From Melitaea cinxia (lineage: Eukaryota; Arthropoda; Insecta; Lepidoptera; Nymphalidae), in the NCBI RefSeq assembly GCF_905220565.1, contig NC_059407.1, forward strand, positions 62,001 to 126,000: a stretch of DNA of 64,000 nucleotides, written 5' to 3'. Below are positions 43,730-56,149 of the stretch, in pieces (positions within the stretch are counted from its first letter, which is position 1; each line of letters starts with the position of its first letter). A program made the translations under genes and the position numbers. The notes beneath the pieces are model-generated. The model worked only from the letters and a program-made list of their open reading frames with translations, was not told the DNA's origin and searched no databases.

Positions 43730-44399
43730 GAAAAAAAGCACCCGACAACAAACAAATTAATACGGCCAATGTTTGATGCAGTACCATACGCATTACGCAG
43801 GTAAGGTACCTATCATTTGTTTGCTATAATTAATGTTAGTAACAGTTTAGTTGTTTTTCGTACAGTTTCATTTCTTTTGTGAGATTATTAAAAACCTTCT
43901 ACAAAAAAATGTTCATAGTTCACTACGTCTATATCGATTTGCTATAATTTTATAAGTATCTATTTATTTACCTATTTTGATTTTATGCCTTTAGTCGATC
44001 ACTAGATGTACAAAGTTATATGATAAATAACTTTACTAGTATTGTTATACTTATACGAACTCGTCGCATGTTTAACACAGCTATGAATTTTATACAAAAA
44101 CAATGAAAGTTGGAGGAGACGACGAGGCGTGGGAGCGTCCCTGCGCGCCGCCGTCGTCACGTGCGAGTCTGTAGTTCACACACAATTCGCGGCGCCGCGT
44201 GCTGCGGCACACCCATCTAATTGCAGAAGGGTTGCTCCGTCTGGGTTCGACCGCTGCGGCTCGTATCGTGCTCAACTCGCCGATTACGACTTTATATTTT
44301 ACTTCAACATAAAAACTTACTGTCAATACATTATAATCGTATTTTAAATTTTAGAAGTCCGTGTTCTATTATTGTATTTTTTGTTTTTGAAGTGAAATA
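43730..44399. other. Intergenic, no gene seen
   Basis: A GC-rich patch at 44110-44280 contains CACGTG (about 44157) but no supported exon. Confidence 0.5.
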
Positions 44400-44590
44400 T
44401 CTTTAGGCGCATGAGGGTAAAATTTATACGAATGAAGCGGCAACGTTTTGATGGAACGACAACGTTTTTGTCGACGGCACTGGAACGGAAATCTAAAGCT
44501 TTAAATTTGTATAAATATAAACGAGACTTAAAAATTAGTTTGCCAAATTAGTTTCACTTCTGACATGTGTACTTTGTACGCACGCACTTT
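44400..44590 (+). repeat. Dispersed repeat, unexpanded relative of the 53.8-kb minisatellite
   Basis: Contains only about two units (GCGGCAACGTTTTGATGGAACGACAACG) and shares both flanks with 53721-54355: TTTAGGcGCATgAGGG on the left, and GGAACGGAAATCTAAAGCTT and GTTTCACTTCTGACATGTG on the right. Confidence 0.8.
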
Positions 44591-45840
44591 TTTTATTATG
44601 TTACTTGATAGGTCAACAAAATACGTACGTCTAATTTTAGTAAATTTTTATTGATCTACAATGTCGCTGACGAGAAAGTCGAAGCAGAGGTCGCATTCAG
44701 CAATCAAGATTACAGCAGATAATCAACGTTCTCGCGTCACAGTTTTCATATTGTAAGAAATTCCTTTTAATAAGTATTATAATAATCTTGAGAGTTGGTT
44801 TAAATGCGGTAATTTCACTAACGATCCTGTCCGATAATAAATAACTTCAGCATTGAAACAGTATGACTGTCTTCAAAACTGCAAGTACATTTCAAACGCG
44901 AATTTAAGTACTTTTAACCAAGTAATTCGCCTTTTTTGTAGATAGAAGTAACGAAGCAAATGAAAAGATTAAATTATCATAATACTACCAATGTGTCTGC
45001 TTTTCAAAAGGCACTCAATTTGTTTGTTTTTTTTAAACGAAGTTTCTCCTGCGCTGTCCACTGGTCCCCGATATAAACCCGATACGTCTCGTCCCGCGCC
45101 AACAGCTCTCGGCGACCTCCTGCAATAAAACTACGCCCCGTATGTAACGTACTCGCTGTGGTTAAGTGGTTTTATTATATTCCGCAGCAGAACTTAATAT
45201 CCATGTACAAAAATAGCGTTCGCTCTTACTATTGGTGCTTTGGTGTTCATTAGTTTTTGGACAAACTCTGAATTTTATTTGAGAGCTATCTGCCGAATCT
45301 GACGTTGTCAATAACTTTTTTTACCAACGTTCAAGCATGTATAATACGACCTACATAAATTATTCATTTCAACAATACTTTGGTGATAACGTCTCCGTGA
45401 AAAATGTGTTTTGGTTGAATTGATATGTCATCGAGGTGAAATTTTTTACATTGAATACTTTAAAAGATTAAATAAATAAAACCATACCATATCGACGTCA
45501 TCGATCGAATCTTACAAAACCTCTTAAAGCAAATATAGAGAGCATTTACTTCTAAATACATTATTTCTTTATTTCTACTCTAGTATTCGAATCGCATTTG
45601 TCTCATAAATTTTAACATGGATTACCTGACAGGCATACTAGTTTAGAAGCCGTTGCGGCGCGGCCAGGAAAAAATCTCAATGACTTTATTGAGCGGTCCA
45701 TCGGTGACGACTGCGTATGAGTTCGAGATAGCGCAAGTAGCGTGAGGGGCGGTAGAATAAGTAATACAAACAAAAAATAAGTTGTTGCTAAAACCTATAA
45801 CGACAACAATCGTTTATCTTGCTTATACTTATCATAATTA
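44591..45840. other. Intergenic, no gene seen
   Basis: AT-rich with no recognised repeat ends or exons. Confidence 0.5.
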
Positions 45841-45841
45841 T

Positions 45842-46034
45842 TGTATAAATGCGAAAGTGTGTGATAATGGATGGATATTTATTACTCTTTCATACAAAAA
45901 CTACTGAGCTGTTTGTAATGAAACTTTACACGTAGATAGCTGGAGATCCGAGGGAACACATAGGCTACTTTTATCCGATCTTTCCCAGTGGATCGAAAAT
46001 CACACGGACGTATCCGCGAGGCACAGCTAGTGTT
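45842..46034 (+). mobile_element. Short Helitron-like element
   Basis: TTGTATAAATGCGAAAGTGTG near the 5' side, GAAACTTTACACGTAGATAGC in the body and CCGCGAGGCACAGCTAGT at the 3' end, with CTAG followed by T as expected for Helitron termini. Non-autonomous. Confidence 0.6.
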
Positions 46035-46039
46035 CCATA

Positions 46040-46889
46040 CAAATCATCTTTGCATAAAAAATATATACGCTAAAATATATTGGACAATTTTTGGTTATGC
46101 AGAAGGATAGGACTGTCATCAATTCTGACGTCTGAACCCTCTTGTCATCCCAGTGCAGCAGAATACTTACCTATTAGAGCTGGATGTGAACCTGCCAAGG
46201 CGCTACGACCAACAGGGGCAATTATAGTTTCGTTGACTAGTTAAATGAGGCTAGATATAGAACAATCAGGTAGTTATTGTAGATGCTATTAATAATTTTG
46301 CAAGGCACGAATTTCTGTACCCTTAATATTGATCGATAAAAACGAATAGGTACCCACTAAGTACTCCTGTTCTGTAAGTTGTAGCGTAATATTTACAGCC
46401 TGTATGGCCTATTTGGTCTTTAAAAGAGGCTCTAGCCTAAAATAAATAAAAAAAAAAAAACATTTCGTTGGAACAAACTAAAAACTATTTGGCTTGGCAA
46501 ATTAACAAAAGTATTTAAGTAAAATAGAGTACACGGATTTCATGACGAGCTCAGAATATGATTTACGTATCGTTAGATTATTCATGTGTCAAGATGTGTC
46601 AGAGCAGTTTGTGTAGCTTGTGGGTCGCGCGCGGCAGGCTCGAGTCGGAGGCGAGGCGGCGCGACAGTAGCGCGGTGTGCCGCAAAAAATGTAGAGCGGT
46701 TGACAGTTACTTAGCTCGTACTGCGCCTGCGCCCGCGGACCCCGGCGTGTGGCATCGTGTGATGAGTTCTTCAACTGAGCCAAGCTGTCTGGGATAGTCG
46801 ATTATAAGTTTTTTTTTTTTGTTTAATCAACTTTAAAATCATTTATACCAAAAATCTAATGTGATTAATACTTTTAATATCATAGCTCG
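46040..46889. other. Intergenic, no gene seen
   Basis: GC-rich stretch at 46620-46760 with short open frames on both strands and no family match. Confidence 0.45.
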
Positions 46890-47045
46890 CGTCAGGCTAC
46901 CGCAGCCCACTGCTGGACATAGGCCTCTAGATTCGCGCGAAACATCCTAGTTCCTTGCAATCCTCATCCAGCCTCCACCGGTGATCTTACGTAAATTGTC
47001 GGTTCAGTGGGCCGGAGGGCTCCCCACATTACGTTTATGCTGCGT
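46890..47045 (-). repeat. Diverged LINE/SINE 3' fragment
   Basis: On the minus strand AGAGGCCTATGTCCAGCAGT then GGGCTGCGGTAGCCTGAC, related to but distinct from the 3903-4225 family. Confidence 0.55.
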
Positions 47046-49148
47046 GATATCAGAGACGATTTAATAAAATCAACAAGTCTTATTGTACAATTAAATAGAC
47101 CTAAGATCTCAACTTTCAATAATACTCTAATATAACACAATTATACTGATTATTGTATCTAAATATTACATACGGTAAATACATGGTCTCCGCTCTCGGC
47201 CCGCGCGGAGCGGCCGCAGGATTAAAATTTATAATGTGACGAGTTCAGTCGCGCGGCTTTTTCTGACTGTGAGACGTCTCTCGTTTTGGGAACCAGATGC
47301 GCGTTGTATTACTGTATATTTCGAAACGCAGGCGACGGCAATAAAGGCTCGCACGCGGCCCGCCGGACGGTCGACGGTTTACTTAGTAGATCAATTATAA
47401 AGTAATATCGAGCCTTACTTTGTCGCAACTCGCACCCTTATGTAGAGCTCGCCCTGTCGTGTGACATTTTCGTACTCATCTTGTAATGATATTTAATGAT
47501 CCGCTGACAGTCGATGAGATGCGACGCTGTGGACCGAATGCGGCCGGCTTCCAAATGAGGAGGTCGTTCCGGGAAGGCTCGTGGCCGCTCTCCCCGGCGC
47601 AAGGCGCGCTGGCCGACTGCTCCACTCAGTGGTCACTGCGCGTCGCGCCGCCGCCGCGCAATGTCGCCTTGTTTCTGTGTCGCGCGCCCGCGCAGCGTCG
47701 CCGTCACGTGCGCTCGCTCGATATAACGATCACATGTTAGAGCCTAGTTTGTCTATTTAAATATTCTATTGAACCATGGCGAGGGAATTTTATAGGCTCA
47801 AAACTAATTTAATAATGTTGCTGAGTTTATGCGACAATCACTTGTTCAGGAACGATAATTGAACTGTGAACATTGAGTGCTCGGTATTCGAAATTAATAA
47901 TAAGCGGTAGACTAATTTAGTGCACACGGTGCAGTGGGTCGTGTCTCGCAGGCTGGACGGTACAATGCGGTGTCGAATCCTAGCAAAAAGCACGCGCGCG
48001 ACTGGCCACGCACCCCGCGCTCCGCGATCTGCGTCTCTTCTCCTCTGAGAGTCACACTTGTAGACTATAATTGAAAAATAATAAATTGAGATAAACGATT
48101 TCGTCATAACGAAAGTTTGGTTCCATTATTTAGAAGAATAAAAACTCTATGTATTTTGGTACATTTCTGCCGACTCACCGAACGTAATGACTGCTCGCTG
48201 ACGACCCAAACGTTACATCTGAAATGTTAGAGTACAACAGAAACATCTTTATTTATTTTCGAATAGATTTGGAACATTATCATTCCGTATAAAACACGTT
48301 ATTAACATTTGTGACAGTCTTAATGCGTCATCGAAGAAGCAGACAGACGACGTGATACACGAGTGTACTTCGAGAGCCGAATACTTAAAAACTAAAAAGT
48401 GATACGAGTATAAAACGTTCTAAATGACTTCATTTTATAATCTCTACTGACAAAAAGGTAGATTACTTTAGCGATAATCTAATGACATTGAAAGTCTTTT
48501 ATTTATTCAGGTATAAATACCCAAATGATCCAATTAAAATATTGTTTTGAATTTAGCGCATACAAAAAAAATATCTATATTAAAAACCTTGCGTGGCTCG
48601 GGTCACATGTCCATCCCAACTTATGAACTTAGTAGGTGCCAACCATTAACTGTCAAGTTTGGTGTAAACCAAGTATCTAGTGGTCTGCATTTTCAGCACT
48701 ACACACTAACCACTGCCTCTGTGTATTTTTTTATGATTCTTATTTAGTTCTTCTCGTCAACTATTCTTATATGTCGAATTGTAAAGCCTACGAGTCTTAA
48801 GTTCCCACATTTCATTACTGATTTCGTATTGCCGTGATTGTTTCACGTGTCAAAAACAACCATTGGCGATTCTTAGTTGTCTACACCTATAAACTTAAAT
48901 CAGTTGACATCGGGACAATAATTATGACACCGTACGTGATGACTAAATTAAGTACTACTGTATTATTTATTATCCAAGTATTATATAAGTTGATCGCTAA
49001 ATACGTCGATATAAGAACCGAGAGGGTTCATTGAATTGATCAGGTAATCAGTAACGGAAAAAGTAGCTTTTAACACATACGCGTGTATAATTTTTTTTGC
49101 AAAGTTAAGAATGATTAATTGATTGATTCAATCGGTAACATTACAGTG
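47046..49148. other. Intergenic, no gene seen
   Basis: GC-rich islands at about 47180-47380 and 47505-47720 alternate with AT-rich DNA. The island at 47486-47740 is open for 84 codons but has no homologue I recognise. Such islands may be regulatory or alternative 5' exons of the gene that starts downstream; unsupported. Confidence 0.4.
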
Positions 49149-49330
49149 CTTGGCGTAACACTCTTTCTCCATGTAGGAGAAGAATCGGAGCACCACGCTG
49201 CTCCACTGCGTGTTGGCGAATATATTCCCTACTATGAGTAACGATCGCTATCAGATGTATATGATAACAACCGGGACAGACAGCTTAACGTGCTCTCCGA
49301 GGCACGGTGGGTGGAACTTATAGGTGTGTG
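49149..49330 (-). repeat. SINE body fragment
   Basis: Reverse of part of the 41078-41395 SINE: CTATCAGAT and CGGAGAGCACGTTAAGCTGT on the minus strand, and TCCTACATGGAGAAAG near its end. Confidence 0.6.
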
Positions 49331-49906
49331 CTTTAAAACTCCAATCTAAGCAAGGCATATTATTAAAACTGAAAACGGCACATTTCAAATGTTTTTTAAC
49401 GGTTATTTTGAGTTCCTTATAAATCGGCACTATTGCAAGCTCCGTGTCACGCGTGCTCCAACAGAGTGCAAAATATGCCACTTTATATATAAATCACAGT
49501 GCTAATGAGAATAAAGTGTTAAAAACTATACAAGGCAGTGTAGATAAACTGTTTTAAATAGTTTAATAATTTTTTTACGACTGAAAATGGAAACAATGTC
49601 GACATTGCAATTACCTATGATGCTAGGTACTACCTGTTACGTAACGGTATGGAACAAATACAAGCAGAAGCTGCCCCGAACCGATTTCATTCATTTGAGT
49701 AGCTTTTGCGTGAAAGAGTGAAAAGCACCCATACTACTGTACTTGCATTTTTATTACGTGTTTTGACATAACAGTAGAGAATATCAGTAGAAAGGAAAAA
49801 TCCTATAAAATAAATATACGGATGCTCAAGTTCTATCTGTTGAGATGTAAGTGCATCTGTAGACATACGATAAAACATACTAATGTCGTCAACTCCGAGG
49901 AAGTGA
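49331..49906. other. Intergenic, no gene seen
   Basis: AT-rich DNA before the exon at 49973. Confidence 0.5.
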
Positions 49907-49972
49907 GGAAGGCGTGCGGTCGTCTCCGATCGCGGTGCAGTGGAGACGCAGCCGCGCCGCCATGCTCGCGGC

Positions 49973-50157
49973 ATGCTGCTGCCGGACCAGACGTACGAGG
50001 GCGTACCGGCCGCCGCCCCTGCCGCCTCCACCGGCTCCGGCCCTGCCACTCCCGCCGGCCCCGCCGCCGCGGTGCCGTTGGCCGCGCTGCTGCACTCGCA
50101 CCACGTTCGACCAGACTTCTTCTGCACTTATCGCTCTCGACACGCTCAGTCGAACAG
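49973..50157 (+). CDS. Unidentified gene, candidate first coding exon (form 1)
   Basis: ATG at 49973 in an otherwise AT-rich region; the frame is open from 49907. Reads MLLPDQTYEGV, then an Ala/Pro-rich stretch, then PLAALLHSHHVRPDFFCTYR and SRHAQSNR. Donor GTCATT at 50158 in phase 2 joins a 77-nt intron to the next exon in frame. GC-rich codon use like FASN. If a splice acceptor rather than a start lies upstream (CGGTGCAG ends at 49940), the exon could begin earlier. Product not recognised. Confidence 0.6.
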
Positions 50158-50234
50158 GTCATTATAATCAAGCGAATTATCAAGTCACTCTTTAATTAAT
50201 GGGATTGTGACGCTAATCGCAAATGTGTCCGCAG

Positions 50235-50338
50235 ACCGAAGACGGTGGACCAAGAGAAGAAGGAGGCGTCGCTGGAGGAGCGGAGTGAGCGGCGGACGCG
50301 CGCGCACCGGCCGCGCCGCGTGCGCTCGCAGAGACTCG
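50235..50338 (+). CDS. Unidentified gene, second coding exon (form 1)
   Basis: Acceptor CCGCAG at 50229-50234. In phase with the preceding exon it reads RPKTVDQEKKEASLEERSER and RTRAHRPRRVRSQRL, a highly charged, basic segment without membrane or enzyme motifs. Donor GTATGT at 50339, phase 1. The next exon of this gene is not found in the window, so it must lie downstream. Confidence 0.6.
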
Positions 50339-50404
50339 GTATGTAGTAGCAACCTTTGAGTAAAGTAGGAATTAAATGAAGCAAGTTATTAAAAACACTG
50401 AATA

Positions 50405-50693
50405 AATAATTGTATTTGCTCGCAAACGAAAAAAAAACCGACTACAATTACATCGTACAAGTAATATAACGTAAGTAGACGAAAAAAATTAACAAAATGC
50501 AATAGTCATCACTGCGAGTTTCGAGGGCTTCCTTCGATTTCTTTGAGATTCCATTATCAGATCTTGGTTTCCTTATCATGGTACCACACTTGGGAGATCT
50601 CCTTTCCAACAAAAAAAGAATTATCAAAATCGGTTCATAAACGACGAAGTACGGTCGAATTGAGTAACCTCCTCCTTTTTTAAGTCGGTTAAA
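50405..50693 (+). repeat. CCGACTTC repeat, short variant (about 290 bp, both ends present)
   Basis: Head ATAATTGTATTTGCTCGCAAACG, CCGACTACAATTACATCG, one GATTCCATTATCAGATC unit, CGGTTCATAAACGACGAAGT and end AAGTCGGTTAAA. It lacks the duplicated 3' module of the long copies and matches the copy in FASN intron 17. Confidence 0.8.
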
Positions 50694-53600
50694 TGTTTAA
50701 ATGAAGCAAAACATTAAGAACACTAGAAGATTCAAAATACGTAGTGTGTTTTACCCTCTCGTGAAACAGCACACAGTCACGAACATCTGAACATCAATAA
50801 GTAACGTTATTCAAACGTAGTTCATGATCTTAAATCAATCCGTTGACGTAACTCGTAGAGCTAACGACCACGTACTCGTTAGTAAATTGATTTTTTGACT
50901 TTAATGGAATTGTCGTCATTCTTTACATCACATTAACTATTTTTTAATTAAAAGTTAACTTACCGTTAAGGTGTTATGTTATAACAGATTTCAGTAGTTA
51001 TTGGGTCCTATTAGCGACACGGTTGTCGAAAGCCATTAAATAAAAATAAATAGAATAAATAAATATCTTATAACATACACGCACGGTCGTCTGTTTCTAA
51101 GGTAGGCTTAGAGAACAGGCATAATGGCTAGTGTGCAATAATCGCTAGGCTGAGGTGCAGTATATCACTACACGCGCGTTATCTAGACGGCGCGGCGGCG
51201 AGCGCGCTCCGCAGCTTAATTGGCGCTAGACCATTGTTCTTTTGGTGCAAAATGTTACCGACGACGTCATTTAATGGCCTTTGGTTTACGATAGAAATAT
51301 ATTTTAAATATCCACAAATGAAAATTATAAAAATATACAGAAAACTACGTCCAGAAGAAAAGAAATATCAATGTGGAAATTTTTATTAAGGCGTTACAAT
51401 ATATGTGTTAACGATAATCTGGTTCTAGTCATATCTCCCAGTCGTACCAATAATACCTTGATTGCAACACTTAATTTTATCCCCTATATGAATAGACACC
51501 TGATTTTATTCGTCATCGTATGCTAGTCAACGTTACAAAAGCAAGTGCTTTGGCTTGTTGTTGTTTGACTCTATTATCAATTAGATACACTCAGACAACG
51601 TTTACTTGTCAAATGTTACTCACACACTGAAAGTTTAATATATAGGAGTTTAATACATTCGAGTAGGTATCGAGGTAAATAAGCAAACACCTCGGTTTCC
51701 ATTACTCATTGTAATTGCAGTTATTTTCTGGCACTCTACATAAAATGTACTTATTCATGCTTATATGTGAAATGAACGCGTCCGACTTAGTGACTGAGTG
51801 AGTGAGCCTGCGAATAATCCATTAAATATAATTTAAATTCTCACAATCATTTTTAATTTATAAATTTGCGATAAAAGCGCGAACCGGAGGCGTTCATTAC
51901 GGTGATGATACGTTTACGCACGAGGACCGCTAATGAATCGCGAGCTAGCGCGACGGGCGACCAGCCGGAGCGTGCGGCGTACCGCGTCAGCAGTGCAAGT
52001 AATTAGAGTTAGGACGTGCACCTGTACAACGAAAACTCTACGCGATTAGACTATACCTACCGATGCCCGTTATGCGGCTTGGACTACTGGTAGGCCGTAG
52101 GTATTAATAATGTATAAATAACTTAATAATGAAAAAATAAATAATTTAAATAATTCAATGATAAATAACCTACAGTTCATGTTAAAAATATATTGTATCG
52201 AACCACATTGATATTTAATATTTGCACACCATAATGGTCATAAGCTATACCTCTTATAAGTTTTATGTTTTTATACATTATACATTTACAGACTGTGAAG
52301 TATATATATATCCCACCAAAAACATTTTCATGTAAAATGTTGCCAAGACGAGATCATATGGCTCGCACTGTCAAAAAGTTATCAGATCTCACGTAGAGCC
52401 AAGCTTCTAACTCTACACGCCCTAACTTCACAAACTCTACACCTTAGTCAAAATATGTGGCTTGGCCGTTTCGCTACCGTCACGTGGGGGTAAGGTGAAA
52501 AATTTATTCACTGTTTATTACTTTTTTGTTATACAATAGTTCTATAAAAGAAAAAATAAAAAGAAGAAGAATAATTGATATACATATAATACAAATAAAA
52601 ATAAAAAGAGAAAAAATATATATATAAATGAGACAGGAAAGTCGTCATCTACAACATCGGCAGTCGGTAGTAACCGTCGGTAGTCAGATATATATACTAG
52701 CTGAGCCGGCAAACGTCTATAAGTGTGCGGGGATTTACTTATAATCGAAAGCGTTGTAGACAATGAAAGTAAACTTTATTTAGTGCACAGAAAAATAAAA
52801 ATAATACGTATAACTGCTACGATCGATACACAAATAAAAACAAGAAAAAATGGCCGAAAACGGTATAGTGAGTAAAGACCGGCGTCATTCTCATCCCTAC
52901 TCCGTGATGTTTGCTGGATGAGAGGTGACAACAGTAGACATCTAGCGGGGATAACTGATCGATTATGAAACTGACTGGAGATTATGAAAATAACAATCCT
53001 AATAATCTTCATCGCACTCGTTTGCAGTTAATATAATTTGGTGAGCGCGCAGTAGTGGACGATACAGATCGCGGCCCCTCGCGGTAAAGCTCGAAAGCTC
53101 TAGGCTCGCTCGTAGGTTCTAGTAAGCTCGACGCGCTCTACATCGAGCGCCAGCGCTACGGCGTGACCTAGAGTCGCGTGCGTAACGATAGATGGCGCGC
53201 GTTACACTAAACACAACGAAATATACAGGATTTTCGACTCTTAATACTCCTTCAAATTGGGGTTCTGTACATATATGAATCGTGTTCTACGTAAAAAAAA
53301 AATGTCTAGACCTTTTTTAAATTTTACTTTGTCTTAATACCTGTGGCAACGTTATTCTGCATAACCGTTCGATACTATTTTTCTGAGCCATAAAAAACGT
53401 CGATAAAGTGAAATATTAATTCTAACTGCCGCATACAACTAGAGAACCAATAAAAAAAACGAATTATTTTTCTCGTAGAATGTTTTCTATTGTAAATTAT
53501 AGCCAACATCTTACGCGCTTACGAAAAGTATCATGCAGAAAGAATCTATCAAAGTAGTTTGTCTATTTAAACGAAGTCAAATTTAAAAATGAGCCAGGAT

Positions 53601-53720
53601 TTTACCCATGAACTGAACAGCCTGTATATTTAAGTTATCTGCTATTTAAAACTACAAAATTTAAGCTGCCTTAGGATCAAACGCTAGTAGGTGTGAGTTA
53701 AAAGGTTTGTTGAACTGAAA
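50694..53720. other. Long intron or intergenic DNA, no gene seen
   Basis: AT-rich with GC-rich islands near 51180-51230, 51890-51990 and 53040-53215. No exon could be supported. If 50235-50338 and 55936-56026 belong to one gene this is intronic. Confidence 0.5.
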
Positions 53721-54355
53721 CTTCTTTAGGTGCATTAGGGGAAATTTTTTTACGGTTGAAACGGCAACGTTTTGATGAAACGGCAACTTTTGATGAAACG
53801 GCAACGTTTTGATGAAACGGCAACTTTTGATGAAACGGCAACGTTTTGATGAAACGGCAACTTTTGATGAAACGGCAACTTTTGATGAAACGGCAACGTT
53901 TTGATGAAACGGCAACTTTTGATGAAACGGCAACGTTTTGATGAAACGGCAACTTTTGATGAAACAGCAACGTTTTGATGAAACGGCAACTTTTGATGAA
54001 ACGGCAACGTTTTGATGAAACGGCAACTTTTGATGAAACGGCAACGTTTTGATGAAACGGCAACGTTTTGATGAAACGGCGACGTTTTGATGAAACGGCG
54101 ACGTTTTGATGAAACGGCGACGTTTTGATGAAACGGCAACGGTTTGATGAAACGGCAACGTTTTGATGAAACGGCGACGGTTTGATGAAACGGCGACGGT
54201 TTGATGAAACGGCAACGTTTTGATGAAACGGCAACGTTTTTATTGACGGCGCTGGAACGGAAATCTAAAGCTTGAGATTTGTATAAATATAAAAGAGATT
54301 TAAAAATTAGTTTTCCAGAGAAGTTTCACTTCTGACATGTGCAATTTGTACGTAC
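53721..54355 (+). repeat. Dispersed repeat carrying an expanded minisatellite
   Basis: Shares both flanks with 44400-44590. The inner array 53755-54240 has 26 units of GATGAAACGGCAACGTTTT (19 bp) or GATGAAACGGCAACTTTT (18 bp). The first 15 units mostly alternate 19/18, giving a 37-bp higher-order period; the later units are 19 bp with GGCGACG and ACGGTTT variants. Confidence 0.92.
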
Positions 54356-55700
54356 GTTTTTTATATATAGTTGTGATTGAAATAATATAATATTTATTTA
54401 AAATTAGGATAATGAGGAAAACGGGATAATTCATCTGACACATACAAAAAATAATATATAAAAAAATATACTTTTATGTACAGTTGTAATTTTTTTGTGT
54501 TAAAATCACTTTTGTGTAAATAACCAGTATGTATAATAAAAATAATTAACAACTTTGAAGTCAATTTGTGTGCTATAGAAGTTACTGTGCTTGGAGTATC
54601 TCTCGAAAAAAAGATCAGAAATGACATTATCCGCACAGAGAAAGAAAGTAACCCACGTTGCCAGAAGAATCAGTAAGATAAAGTAGCAGTAGGCTGATCA
54701 CTTGGCTGGTGGGAGATGTCCTGGAGTGAAGACCGCTGGACCAACAATTTGATCAAAATCGCCGACGTACGTTGAACGAGGATTGTATTTACGAGATTTA
54801 TCTATGTCCAAAAGTGAACAAAAAACTAGTAATCAGGCTCCAGAGCCTCAAATTCATCAGACTAAGACTTGATATTCGTCATAGTAGAAACTATTCTAAT
54901 CACCACACATTTATTCATTCATTGCTTATCGTATGGACTGTGCCCCTTATCCAATTAGAGTTTTTGTAACATGCCAGTGTGTATGTTAGAATATGAGGTG
55001 AGTCAAGTTTTTAAGAATTTTGTGAACAAGATTAACATTTTTGTTGGATTCCGATGGGAGCATTTATTTGCCAATATCAGGGTCAATTCATCCCCATTAT
55101 TGGTAAAAAGGCGCACAGTTTCGCTTAGATTTTTTATTTTTAGAGGCTTACAGACTAGGCTGACACTGTGTAGAACGTTGTAGTGAGCGTGTCAGCATCA
55201 ATCGAATTATTGTAGAACGGCATTTGTCTACGTTTCCGTTCGGTAACGGCGCAATCGGATTAGGATCAATCGACATGCGAGATCAATGATCAACATCGCC
55301 AATGTCAGACGTGTCCCCGATAGAGCTGCAGGTGGCCGCTCACGCCCGCGGGTAGAGCGGCTCGAGGCTCGGGCGGGCGAGGCGAGGCCCGGCCGATGAA
55401 CGAAGCTTTCGGCGCTTGAGCTTACGAATAAACAAACCAGTCTCCGGCCAACCCTGCCCTCCGCGCCCTCGCGGCCTCCGCCTCACCTGCTGACGCTTAA
55501 GATACTTAAATGCATGAAATAAACTCCAAGACCGCATCGATGTCGTATTGATATGCCGTGAAATCCTTGGATTTCAATCGATTCAATTTTTCGTGTTCTT
55601 TAATGTGAATGAGATGTTTGTCTGAAACTGTACTTACAGTCATAAATCCGCCGATGTTTTTATGTTAAATATAATTTTAAGCAACTAGCAACAATATTAA
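54356..55700. other. Non-coding stretch, no gene seen
   Basis: AT-rich to about 55200, then a GC-rich patch at 55330-55490. No supported exon. Confidence 0.5.
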
Positions 55701-55739
55701 TAGACAACTAAGATATGCGCATACTTTTAAAATTGTGCC

Positions 55740-55935
55740 TAATAAAGGGATTCAAGGGCTCAACGAGAAGGCTCTGCGGGCGCGCGGGCCTGCGGGTCAG
55801 CGCGGGGGGCAGCAGCGCGCCGCGGAGCGCGGTCCGCGGAGCCGGCAGTGTGCGGAGAGACGCGCGTGAGAGTAGTCGCCGTTGTCGGCATAGAGCGGCG
55901 CGGCCGCGAAGTGTGATGCGAGCGCGCCGCCCGCC
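55740..55935 (+). promoter_or_regulatory. GC-rich 5' leader / promoter region for the exon at 55936
   Basis: About 70% GC by eye, CpG-rich, directly before ATGG in good context. No upstream acceptor is needed, which fits a transcription start nearby. No specific core promoter element identified. Confidence 0.35.
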
Positions 55936-56026
55936 ATGGCCACGCTCGGCCTTTCCAAGGTGTTCATACTCGACAAGTACTTTACCGAGCTGCAGAAGTT
56001 CTGGGAGACGGAGAAGAAGCTGCAAG
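55936..56026 (+). CDS. Unidentified gene, candidate alternative first coding exon (form 2)
   Basis: CCGCCATGG gives a strong start context. The exon codes MATLGLSKVFILDKYFTELQ followed by KFWETEKKLQ, 30 codons plus one base, before a canonical donor GTGAGC at 56027. The segment is amphipathic and likely helical. A GC-rich leader of 200 nt precedes it. It ends in phase 1, the same phase as the exon ending at 50338, so both could splice to one common downstream exon. The peptide looks conserved-protein-like, but I cannot name it. Confidence 0.65.
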
Positions 56027-56149
56027 GTGAGCGAGCGCCGCCCGCGCGTCCCGCCCGCCGCCCGACGACGCCGCGCGAGCGCCGGCCGCGAGATTGTGAT
56101 CATTTTATTACTACTTATATGGTGTCCGAAAATTGAAGGCTTTTAAATT

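Noticed and set aside
47486..47740. 84-codon GC-rich ORF as an exon
   Set aside because: No recognised protein similarity and no in-phase splice partners; kept only as a GC-rich island.
49687..50183. Minus-strand ORFs over the 49973 exon
   Set aside because: Shadows of the GC-rich + strand exon, whose splice sites and phase agree.
53661..54234. Three overlapping minus-strand ORFs of 129-184 codons with PFHQ/VAVSS/RFIKT repeats
   Set aside because: They are the three frames of the 18/19-bp minisatellite; the unit simply lacks stops on that strand.
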